Source: JBFKMV01 sp041629655
Lineage (GTDB): Bacteria; Acidobacteriota; Polarisedimenticolia; Polarisedimenticolales; Polarisedimenticolaceae
Length of the DNA: 18,637 bases
Assembly (NCBI GenBank): GCA_041629655.1
Contig: JBFKMV010000096.1
Coordinates: 1-18,637, forward strand
Reading direction: 5' to 3'
Program-made: the position numbers and the translations under genes
Notes under the pieces: model-generated
The model's database searches: none
Seen by the model: only the letters and a program-made list of their open reading frames with translations
Told to the model about the DNA's origin: nothing
Shown here: piece after piece, positions 1 through 5,911 of the stretch
Layout: every line of letters starts with the position of its first letter
How positions within the stretch are numbered: position 1 is the stretch's first letter

Positions 1-167
1 CGGGCTGGGGCTGGCCGCCCGCATTGCTGGCACCGTTCGGCTTCCCGGTCCTGCCGCTGGTCGTGTTCCGCTCGATGTGGACCACACTGCGGCTCGGCGG
101 CGTGCGCTGGCGCGACACGTTCTACCCGCTCGAGGTGCTGCGGCGGGGGCGCGTGCGCTGGCCGTGA
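1..167 (+). CDS. C-terminal fragment of a probable family 2 glycosyltransferase
   Basis: Only the last 54 codons are present, read from base 3 to a TGA at 165-167. The peptide has a hydrophobic stretch (ALLAPFGFPVLPLVVF) followed by RSMWTTLRLGGVRWRDTFY and a basic end. A hydrophobic segment followed by an R-S-x-x-T-x-R-x-G-G-[VI]-x-W-R-x-T-x-Y pattern is typical of the C-terminus of membrane-associated GT2 enzymes that glycosylate lipids or carotenoid-like acceptors. That family match is from memory of the motif, and the catalytic domain lies outside the window. trmB starts 24 bases downstream on the same strand. Confidence 0.55.
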   Translation, partial: GWGWPPALLAPFGFPVLPLVVFRSMWTTLRLGGVRWRDTFYPLEVLRRGRVRWP

Positions 168-176
168 CCGATCCGG

Positions 177-184
177 GCTAAGAT
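177..184 (+). promoter_or_regulatory. Candidate -10 box (GCTAAGAT) for trmB
   Basis: GCTAAGAT lies in the 24-base gap between the glycosyltransferase stop and the trmB ATG. It resembles the GCTAGAAT boxes upstream of three other units in this window. No good -35 is visible. If used, transcription would begin at or next to the start codon. Confidence 0.35.
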
Positions 185-191
185 CGTCGGC

Positions 192-842
192 ATGACCGCG
201 GGACCGATCAAGATCGAGGCACCGGAGCTGCGGCTGGACCCCGAGCGCACGCTCGAGGGACTCGCGTGGTCGCAGACGTTCGGCAGCGACCGGCCGGTGG
301 AGATCGAGATCGGCATCGGCAAGGGCCGCTTCCTGCTCGCCGCGGCGCAGGCGCGGCCCGAGGTCAACCATCTCGGGGTGGAGTGGGCCAACAAGTACCT
401 GCGCTTCGCCGAGTCGCGCGCCCTGAAGCGCGGCCTGGACAACGTGCGCTTCGCCCGCGTCGACGCTCGCGAGCTGGTCGAGCGGGCGATCCCGGACGCG
501 TCGGTCCGCGCCTTCTACGTGTTCTACCCGGACCCGTGGCCGAAGAAACGGCACCACAAGCGCCGCTTCCTTCGCGCGGGCACCGTGGAGCACCTGGCGC
601 GGACGCTGGTCGCCGGCGGCTGGCTCCACGTCGCCACCGACCACGCGGGCTACTGGCGCGAGATCGAGCCGCTGCTCGACGCCCACGCCGGGTTCGAGCG
701 CCTGCCCGAGTTCGGTGGCCCGGAGTTCCCGCTGCCGGTCGACGCGCCGCTGACCAACTTCGAGGCCAAGTACCGGGTCGAGGGCCGGGACCGTTTCCGC
801 GCCTCCTGGCGCCGGCGCCTCGACGCCGCGGCCGGTGCTTGA
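192..842 (+). CDS. trmB: tRNA (guanine(46)-N7)-methyltransferase TrmB
   Basis: This 216-aa protein transfers a methyl group from S-adenosylmethionine to N7 of G46 in the variable loop of tRNA. The visible family hallmarks are the SAM-binding EIGIGKG loop at residues 39-45, the acidic GVE at 62-64 that contacts the ribose, the signature YPDPWPKKRHHKRR at 112-125, ATD at 148-150, and TNFEAKY at 188-194. Its length is normal for bacterial TrmB. The ATG at 192 has no convincing Shine-Dalgarno sequence, and a -10-like TAAGAT (179-184) ends only 7 bases before it, so the mRNA may be leaderless. A tRNA gene follows at once, which is fitting but probably coincidental. Confidence 0.96.
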   Translation: MTAGPIKIEAPELRLDPERTLEGLAWSQTFGSDRPVEIEIGIGKGRFLLAAAQARPEVNHLGVEWANKYLRFAESRALKRGLDNVRFARVDARELVERAIPDASVRAFYVFYPDPWPKKRHHKRRFLRAGTVEHLARTLVAGGWLHVATDHAGYWREIEPLLDAHAGFERLPEFGGPEFPLPVDAPLTNFEAKYRVEGRDRFRASWRRRLDAAAGA

Positions 843-880
843 ACTCGACGACCCGCTGCTGGGCGGGCCGGGGGACTTGG

Positions 881-888
881 GCTAGAAT
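881..888 (+). promoter_or_regulatory. Candidate -10 box (GCTAGAAT) for tRNA-Trp
   Basis: GCTAGAAT ends 13 bases before the first base of the mature tRNA, which is a natural position for a -10 element (TAGAAT at 883-888) with a short 5' leader. The -35 region (about 859-865) has no recognisable TTGACA. Confidence 0.5.
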
Positions 889-901
889 TCCGGGACCGCG
901 C

Positions 902-977
902 AGGGGAGTAGCTCAATTGGTAGAGCACCGGTCTCCAAAACCGGGGGTTGCGGGTTCGATCCCTGTCTCCCCTGCCA
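902..977 (+). tRNA. tRNA-Trp, anticodon CCA
   Basis: The sequence folds as a complete 76-nt cloverleaf. The acceptor stem pairs 902-908 (AGGGGAG) with 967-973 (CTCCCCT), G974 is the discriminator, and the 3' CCA (975-977) is encoded. The D arm is GCTC/GAGC around AATTGGTA. The anticodon stem pairs CCGGT (928-932) with ACCGG (940-944) around loop CTCCAAA, with anticodon CCA at 935-937. The T arm has loop TTCGATC (955-961). The G discriminator and CCA anticodon agree with tryptophan identity. In many bacteria this tRNA sits next to secE-nusG; here it lies between trmB and a PAS-domain gene. Confidence 0.97.
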
Positions 978-1009
978 TTGCCGGCGGATGCCGCTGAGGG
1001 GCAGCGCGA

Positions 1010-1585
1010 GTGACCCTGGCGAGCCTCGATCCGTTGGCCCGCGCGCTGCCCGTTCCGCTGGCGATCGTCGATCGTCACGGCCGGGTCGTGGGAGCGAACC
1101 GTCGCCTGGAAGAACTCGCCGGCCGGCCGGTGGGCGAGCTTGTCGGCGTGCTGTTGCTCGGTGAGCTGATCGAGACCTCGGCCGATGCGGAGGCGCGGCT
1201 GCGCCGGGCGCTCGACTCCGGCAGCGTGGAGCTGCGGCTCCGTGGATCGTTCCGCGGCACGTCGTCGGACACCCGGTCCTCGACGGTGCTGCTGCGGTCG
1301 TTCACGCACGACGGCGAGCTGCGCGTGCTGGCCTGGCTCGACGACGGGCCCGCGGAGACCTCGGGCGGTGACGGGGACGCGGAGCTGCAGGAGGCGCTCC
1401 GGCAGGTCGCCAAGGCACGCCACAACCTGAACAACCTGCTGATGGGGTTGCTGGGCCATGCGGAGTTCCTGCGCGAAATGGATCAGCTGCCCGAGGGCGC
1501 GCGCGCGCGCGCTGAGGCGGTCATGCAGCAGGTCGGTCGGCTGCGCGACGCCGTGCAGCGACTGGGAGCGATCTACAAGCGCTGA
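1010..1585 (+). CDS. PAS-domain protein with histidine-kinase phosphoacceptor helix but no ATPase domain
   Basis: This is a 191-aa cytoplasmic protein. Residues about 8-112 look like a PAS sensor fold (PLAIVDRHGRVVGANRRLEELAGRPVGELVG is the usual PAS opening). Residues 125-190 resemble the dimerisation and phosphoacceptor helices of a two-component kinase, with an H-box around His138 (RHNLNNLLMGLLGH) close to the NtrB-type H-x-L-N-N. The protein ends right after the second helix, so the catalytic ATP-binding domain (N, G1, F and G2 boxes) is absent. It could be phosphorylated by another kinase, act as a PAS-controlled adaptor or heterodimer partner, or be a kinase remnant. The GTG start at 1010 is preceded by AGGGG (997-1001) in the loop of a small hairpin. 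It begins 32 bases after tRNA-Trp with no terminator, so it may be co-transcribed with it. Its 3' end overlaps the convergent cytochrome gene by 13 bases. Confidence 0.8.
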   Translation: MTLASLDPLARALPVPLAIVDRHGRVVGANRRLEELAGRPVGELVGVLLLGELIETSADAEARLRRALDSGSVELRLRGSFRGTSSDTRSSTVLLRSFTHDGELRVLAWLDDGPAETSGGDGDAELQEALRQVAKARHNLNNLLMGLLGHAEFLREMDQLPEGARARAEAVMQQVGRLRDAVQRLGAIYKR

Positions 1586-3477
1586 AGGATGCGCCGCCCT
1601 TCGGCTGCGTCCGCGGGGCGCCCCGCCGCTTCCATCACCCGGGTGTAGAAATCCCACGCGTCGCGGCCGTCGGGGTCCAGCCGGACCGCGTGCTCGGCTT
1701 CCTGCGCGGCCTCCGGGAAGCGACCGAGCCGCGCCAGGGCGTTGCCCCGATTGAGCCGCAGCGCGGCGTTGTAGGGCTCGCGCTCGATCGCGCGCGCCCA
1801 CAGCTCGGCCGCCTCCTCGATCCGGCCCGCGGCCAGCCGGAACCGGCCCAGCTCGGCCAGCGCGCCCGCGTCGCCGGGCCAGGTCTCGAGCATCCGCTCG
1901 AACACCACGGCCGCCTCCGCCGCGTTGCCGGTCCCGCCGAGCGCCTGCCCCAGCGCGAACGCCGCGTCGTAGTACGAGGGGTTCCGCTGCTGCGCCGCGC
2001 GGAACGCCTCCAGCGCCTCCGCGGGCCGCTGCAGGTAGCCCAGGATCTTGCCCAGGAAGAACCACGACTGGTCGGTGTCCAGCCCGCCGGCGATCGCCTC
2101 CCGGAACGAGCGCTCCGCCTCCTCCCACATCGCTGCGCGCCCGCGCCCCGGCGTGGTGAGGGACATCAAGAGGTTCGCCCGGCCGCGGTAGAACGCCCGG
2201 TCGGCCTCCGGCAGCTCGGCGAACCGCTCCGGAAACACCGGCTCGATCGCCAGCGAGCGCCGCCGCGTCCGCGGTGCGCCCTCGATCTCGCGCCGGATCC
2301 AGTGATCGGTGAAACGCGAGAACAGCAGGTCGTCGGGCTGGGCGGTGCGCATGTGGCACGCCACGCAATCGTCGCTCAGCCCCGGCGTCGCCGCCCGCGC
2401 CGCGTCGTCGGCCGTGCAGTCCTCGACGGCGTGGCAGCCGATGCATTTGTCGCGGAAGAAGTCGGGATCGCGCTCCGGCCGGTAGACGGTCACGTGCGGG
2501 TTGTGGCAGGTCAGGCACTCCAGCCGGCCGCCGCTCTCGGTGTAGCAACGGCTGAGGAGCATCCGGTCCGCCTGCGCCGAGAGGCCGAAGTCGTGCTCGA
2601 CCTGCTCGACGAAACGGAACGGCACCACGACCTCGGTGATGTACTGCCCGGGCCGGTAGTCGAGCAGCGAGCGGTCGTAGCGCTCGACGCGGTGCGTGGC
2701 CTTGGAGTCTCCGAGGTGGCACTGGAAGCAGACGTGCTTGCGTTGCTCGAGCGGCAGGCGCGCCGGGTTGACGATCGTCGGATCGGGCCCGCCGCTCGGC
2801 ACGGCGCCGCCCCGGGACCACTTGTCGGCGTGCCGCGAGCCCGGTCCGTGACAGCGCTCGCAATCGATGCCCATCGGGAACGGCTCGCGGTAGCGGTTGA
2901 CCGATCCCGGCTCGAGCTCCATCCGCCCGTTGTGGCAGAACACGCAGCTCTCGGTCACCGCCCGGGAAAAATGCTCGCCGTCGTGTTCGAAGCCCGGGCA
3001 GAGGTACCAGCGTTGCTCTTCCGGGTACCAGCACACCGGCGACTGGAACAGGGCGCCGTCCCGCTCGATCGCGTAGCCGCGGTTGTGGTTGGCCGAACCC
3101 ACCGCGTAGACCAGCTCGTGCTCGTCGACCGCGATCTCGCGGCCCCGCGAGTCGAGCATGAACTGGCGCATGCGGTAGCTGCCGTCCTGCTCGCTCATCC
3201 TGTAGCGCAGGCCGCTCCGCGGATGCTCGAACAGGTTCCGCTCGCGGAAATCCGCGGCCTCGACCTGCGGGGTCATGCGGTCCCACGACCGCCCCATGCC
3301 GGTGTGGACGTAGGTCGCGTCGACCTCGAGGTGGCAACCCCGGCACTCGGCGATGCCGATGTACGTCGGCTCCGTGGAGCCGGAGGGGTGGTCACCGGGC
3401 GCTCCGGTGTCGCCGCGGCACGCGGCAAGCAGGCACACGACGCTGGCAAGCGCGAAGACGAGCGGCCGCGGGATCAT
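1573..3477 (-). CDS. Heptahaem c-type cytochrome lipoprotein with C-terminal TPRs
   Basis: This 634-aa exported protein is predicted to carry covalent haems and probably takes part in periplasmic electron transfer or redox-linked sensing. It starts with a lipoprotein signal whose lipobox LAAC has Cys20. Seven CXXCH haem-binding motifs are visible: CRGCH 45-49, CVFCH 178-182, CERCH 206-210, CFQCH 250-254, CLTCH 321-325, CIGCH 345-349 and CVACH 371-375. The phrase FTDHWIRRE (389-397) resembles a segment often found after the last haem in such proteins. Residues about 455-630 form several TPR-like helix pairs with alternating small and aromatic residues (for example 470-500, 504-535, 538-568 and 572-602). 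The cytochrome-plus-TPR architecture is common in Acidobacteriota and Planctomycetota, but its substrate is unknown. Its ATG overlaps the stop of the nuclease gene (ATGA), so the two are probably translationally coupled. Confidence 0.9.
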   Translation of the reverse strand: MIPRPLVFALASVVCLLAACRGDTGAPGDHPSGSTEPTYIGIAECRGCHLEVDATYVHTGMGRSWDRMTPQVEAADFRERNLFEHPRSGLRYRMSEQDGSYRMRQFMLDSRGREIAVDEHELVYAVGSANHNRGYAIERDGALFQSPVCWYPEEQRWYLCPGFEHDGEHFSRAVTESCVFCHNGRMELEPGSVNRYREPFPMGIDCERCHGPGSRHADKWSRGGAVPSGGPDPTIVNPARLPLEQRKHVCFQCHLGDSKATHRVERYDRSLLDYRPGQYITEVVVPFRFVEQVEHDFGLSAQADRMLLSRCYTESGGRLECLTCHNPHVTVYRPERDPDFFRDKCIGCHAVEDCTADDAARAATPGLSDDCVACHMRTAQPDDLLFSRFTDHWIRREIEGAPRTRRRSLAIEPVFPERFAELPEADRAFYRGRANLLMSLTTPGRGRAAMWEEAERSFREAIAGGLDTDQSWFFLGKILGYLQRPAEALEAFRAAQQRNPSYYDAAFALGQALGGTGNAAEAAVVFERMLETWPGDAGALAELGRFRLAAGRIEEAAELWARAIEREPYNAALRLNRGNALARLGRFPEAAQEAEHAVRLDPDGRDAWDFYTRVMEAAGRPADAAEGRRILQRL

Positions 3478-4277
3478 GCAGGGAAGTATACGCCGACGAG
3501 GTTGCTCACGAGCTCGTGGTCGGCACGCCAGGGAATCGGGGGCCGCGCGTCGTCGTCGAGCGGCGCGACGTCGATCGGCAGCGACCGCACCATCGCGTTG
3601 TGGGCGTGCAGCATCAGCGGCTTGAGGTTCACCACGTCCTCGAGGCAGTAGCGCACCAGGGTCGGGAGCGCGCCCGGATGACCGCGGCGGTGCGCGTGCC
3701 AGAGGCGGATCGCCAGGCGGCCGTCCAGCTCACGGATCTCGGCCGGCCGCTCGATCCCGAGCTTCCGCTCGGCGGCCTTGAGGCCGCCCCGGTAGCCCAG
3801 CCGGCCCAGCGGGTAGCGCAGGTCGACGTGGCGCAGCCGCCCGAGCTCCAGCGCGGGGAACGCGCGCGCCAGCACCGGCAGGTCGTAGCACGCCCCGTTG
3901 TAGGTCACCAGCAGCTCGAAGCGCGCCAGCGCCGCCGGCAGCTCGGCCAGGTTGCGCCCGCGCACGTAGGCCTCGACGGTCGCGCCGTCGGAGAGACCGA
4001 CGCAGGTCACCGCATCGCGCTGGCCGTCGATCTCGGCCGTCTCGATGTCCAGGTAGGCCGCGCGGTCGCGGTAGCTCGAGAACAGCCGCCAGGCCTCGCG
4101 CCGCGGCATGTCGCGCGCCGCTCGCTCGCGCTCCAGCCGGTCGAGCACCAGCTCGCGCCAGCGGCCCTCCGGGTAGCCGCGGCGGAACGCGTCCCAATCG
4201 GTGAAGCCGGCGCGCCACAGCTCGCGCTCGCGGTGCGGGCCGATTCCGGGAACGTGGATGAACGAATGCTCGAGCAA
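3474..4277 (-). CDS. RNase H-fold DEDDy exonuclease, YprB-like (RNase_H_2 family)
   Basis: This 267-aa protein is a probable 3'-5' exonuclease of the DEDD superfamily. Exo I is YLDIET with Asp77 and Glu79. Exo II is TYNGACYDLPVL with Asn127 and Asp132. Exo III is YCLEDVV with Tyr210 and Asp214 spaced Y-x3-D, the DEDDy arrangement. HVDLRYPLGRLGYRGGLKAAERKLGI (150-175) matches the region seen in YprB-like proteins. The N-terminus FIHVPGIGPHRERELW (6-21) resembles the helix-hairpin-helix-like start usual in this family and supports a TTG start at 4277; no ATG or GTG fits that frame. It begins 3 bases after the stop of the DUF429 gene and its TGA overlaps the cytochrome ATG. Whether it acts on DNA or RNA cannot be read from the sequence. 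Confidence 0.85.
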   Translation of the reverse strand: MLEHSFIHVPGIGPHRERELWRAGFTDWDAFRRGYPEGRWRELVLDRLERERAARDMPRREAWRLFSSYRDRAAYLDIETAEIDGQRDAVTCVGLSDGATVEAYVRGRNLAELPAALARFELLVTYNGACYDLPVLARAFPALELGRLRHVDLRYPLGRLGYRGGLKAAERKLGIERPAEIRELDGRLAIRLWHAHRRGHPGALPTLVRYCLEDVVNLKPLMLHAHNAMVRSLPIDVAPLDDDARPPIPWRADHELVSNLVGVYFPA

Positions 4278-4280
4278 CGG

Positions 4281-5702
4281 TCACGCGGCGGGCACGGACT
4301 CCGTCGACAGGCCGTAGATCCAGCCCTCGAGACGGATCCGCTGCCCGTCTTCAGGCGCCAGGCTGTCGGCGGGCCGCTCGGCCTCTCCGCTCAGCACGGC
4401 CGCCGCGGCGAGCCGCGCGGCAATCGCGGCGTCCAGGGCGTCGCGCTTGGCCAGGCACTGCTTGCGCTGCGGCTCGTCGAAGACCAGCGGGAGATACTCC
4501 AGCTGCTCCATCGCTTCGATGATCGCCTCCTTGCGTGACGCGCGCCCCCCGTCGCCGGCGCCGATCGCCAGCCGCCGGAGCAGGCCGCCGGGGTAGACCT
4601 CCAGCAGCAGCCGGCCCTGGGCCGTCTCGAACGGCTTGATCGCGTAACGCGACCGCTCTTCCGCGATCATGCGGATCCCGTGGTAGGTCATCGGCCCCAG
4701 ATCCGGGTTGACCCGGTGCAGCGGGGAGAAGCCGCCGACCTGCTCGTCGGTCAAGCGCTTCGGCTCGCCCGCGGCGTCGCGGAACTCCTGGAGCGCGATC
4801 AGGTAGTCGGGGCGGCTCAGCCGCTCGAGCCGCCGCGCCAGCGCCCACCAGCCTTCGTCGGGGAACGGTCCGGCGAGCAGCTTCTCGGCGAACGGCAGCG
4901 GCACGCCGAACGGGAAGTCGAGCCCGATCGCCTCGACGTTCATCAGCAGGCGATCCGGATCGCGCAGGTGAGCGTGCAGGCCGTGTCGGCCGGTCGGCTC
5001 GAGACGCGCCACGTGCAGCGCGGACCCCTGAAGCCGCACCAGCGCGAGCCAGGTGGCGTCGCGCGGGTCGCGCATGTCCCCGCTGTAGTCCACTCCGCCG
5101 AACAGGCGCGTTCCCGGCGGCACGTCGAGGACCGCCGGCGCGCCGGCCGGCGCAGGGCGCGCTTCGACCGACTTGGGCGCCGGGGTCGGGGCGCGCCTGG
5201 CGTCCTCGCGGCGGTGTTCCGCCGCAGCCCCGGCGGGGCGCGCCGCGGTGGCGACGCCCGTCGGCTGCTCGGGCCCGGGATCCCAACCTTCGGCCAGCGC
5301 CGCGTCCCAGACCTTGTCGAACAGGTCCAACTCCGGTTGCGGCCAGCCGGGATCGCAACACAGGAACACCCGTCGCGGCGCCTGACCCAGATCGAGCGGC
5401 TTGGCGAAGCGGTGCGCGGTTTCGAGATCGATCCAGTAGAAGCCCTCGCGATCGGCGCGTCGCAACCCCGAGACGCGGGCGATCCCCAGGAACCGGTCGG
5501 CGCGCTCGGGGTGCTTGCGGCTCGCCGGGTAGTAGATCGCGATCAGGTCCTCGAGCCGCAGCCGCCGCGCCACGGTGTCCAGCGCGTAGACGTGTCGCGG
5601 CATTCCCTCGTGCCACACGTTCGGGTAGCGCGCCCGCACGTCGTCCCACTCCAGCGCCCGCATCATCCAGCGCGAGCGTCGTCGGAGATCCTCGACCGTC
5701 AT
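4281..5702 (-). CDS. Fusion of a PUA/EVE-like domain with a DUF429 predicted nuclease domain
   Basis: This is a 473-aa cytoplasmic protein with two parts. Residues 1-140 include EDLIAIYYPASRKHPERADRFLGIARV, reminiscent of the core of EVE/PUA/ASCH-type nucleic-acid-binding domains; this assignment is tentative. An Ala/Pro-rich linker (about 145-195) follows. Residues 200-465 resemble DUF429, an RNase H-fold family of predicted nucleases: GGVDYSG with Asp205, GLDFPFG with Asp262, YHGIRM 340-345, LLEVYPGG with Glu368, and KRDALDAAIAA with Asp421 and Asp424. The acidic residues at these places would be the metal ligands. The ATG at 5702 has GGAGAGGAG (5708-5716) 5 bases upstream, so it is preferred to the GTG at 5720. 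The gene leads an operon with a second RNase H-fold nuclease. Confidence 0.72.
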   Translation of the reverse strand: MTVEDLRRRSRWMMRALEWDDVRARYPNVWHEGMPRHVYALDTVARRLRLEDLIAIYYPASRKHPERADRFLGIARVSGLRRADREGFYWIDLETAHRFAKPLDLGQAPRRVFLCCDPGWPQPELDLFDKVWDAALAEGWDPGPEQPTGVATAARPAGAAAEHRREDARRAPTPAPKSVEARPAPAGAPAVLDVPPGTRLFGGVDYSGDMRDPRDATWLALVRLQGSALHVARLEPTGRHGLHAHLRDPDRLLMNVEAIGLDFPFGVPLPFAEKLLAGPFPDEGWWALARRLERLSRPDYLIALQEFRDAAGEPKRLTDEQVGGFSPLHRVNPDLGPMTYHGIRMIAEERSRYAIKPFETAQGRLLLEVYPGGLLRRLAIGAGDGGRASRKEAIIEAMEQLEYLPLVFDEPQRKQCLAKRDALDAAIAARLAAAAVLSGEAERPADSLAPEDGQRIRLEGWIYGLSTESVPAA

Positions 5703-5707
5703 GGCAG

Positions 5708-5716
5708 CTCCTCTCC
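5708..5716 (-). promoter_or_regulatory. Ribosome binding site fixing the DUF429 start
   Basis: On the minus strand GGAGAGGAG lies 5 bases before the ATG at 5702. The longer frame beginning at GTG 5720 would place this site inside the coding sequence, so the shorter start is chosen. Confidence 0.75.
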
Positions 5717-5789
5717 GCACCGGCCGGCCGCGACCGGGAGCCTGACGGCCGGCTTGTGGTGGGTGGGATTTCGTTGACGGAACACCGGC

Positions 5790-5819
5790 ATCCTAGCAAA
5801 CCGGCGGATCGGCGGACAA
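5790..5819 (-). promoter_or_regulatory. Candidate promoter of the DUF429-nuclease-cytochrome operon
   Basis: On the minus strand TTGTCC (5819-5814) and TAGGAT (5795-5790) are separated by 18 bases, with GC before the -10 (GCTAGGAT). This is the best two-box promoter in the window. It lies 87 bases upstream of the ATG at 5702, in the 209-base divergent gap with the thiolase gene. Confidence 0.5.
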
Positions 5820-5863
5820 GAGACCGCTCCGGTCGCGATGCCCTGGCAGTCGCGGTCGGAGTC

Positions 5864-5878
5864 CCGCTAGAATAGCGG
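5864..5878 (+). promoter_or_regulatory. Palindrome CCGCTAGAATAGCGG containing a -10-like box upstream of the thiolase gene
   Basis: Six bases (CCGCTA) are repeated exactly inverted (TAGCGG) around GAA. The left arm and centre read GCTAGAAT, a plausible -10 (TAGAAT 5868-5873) 38 bases before the ATG at 5912. The symmetry could mark an operator or a small hairpin in the 5' leader. No clear -35 is seen. Confidence 0.45.
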
Positions 5879-5911
5879 CCTCGGCGGATCCCGGGAAAAG
5901 GAGTCTGCGGC

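Noticed and set aside
1498..1512. Alternating GC run as a possible Z-DNA or repeat element
   Set aside because: It simply encodes an Ala/Arg stretch in the second helix of the PAS protein and is expected in DNA of this composition.
650..3346. 898-codon open frame on the minus strand overlapping trmB, tRNA-Trp, the PAS gene and the cytochrome gene
   Set aside because: It reads across a tRNA gene and four features in the wrong frame, is Arg/Pro/Ala-rich and matches no family. It is a GC-rich shadow frame.
1690..3651. 653-codon open frame antisense to the cytochrome gene
   Set aside because: The peptide is low-complexity R/A/V/L-rich, while the opposite strand has seven CXXCH motifs and a lipobox.
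5703..5911. Possible riboswitch or small RNA in the largest intergenic gap
   Set aside because: Apart from two promoter-like boxes and one short palindrome I see no extended stem set, terminator or known riboswitch core.
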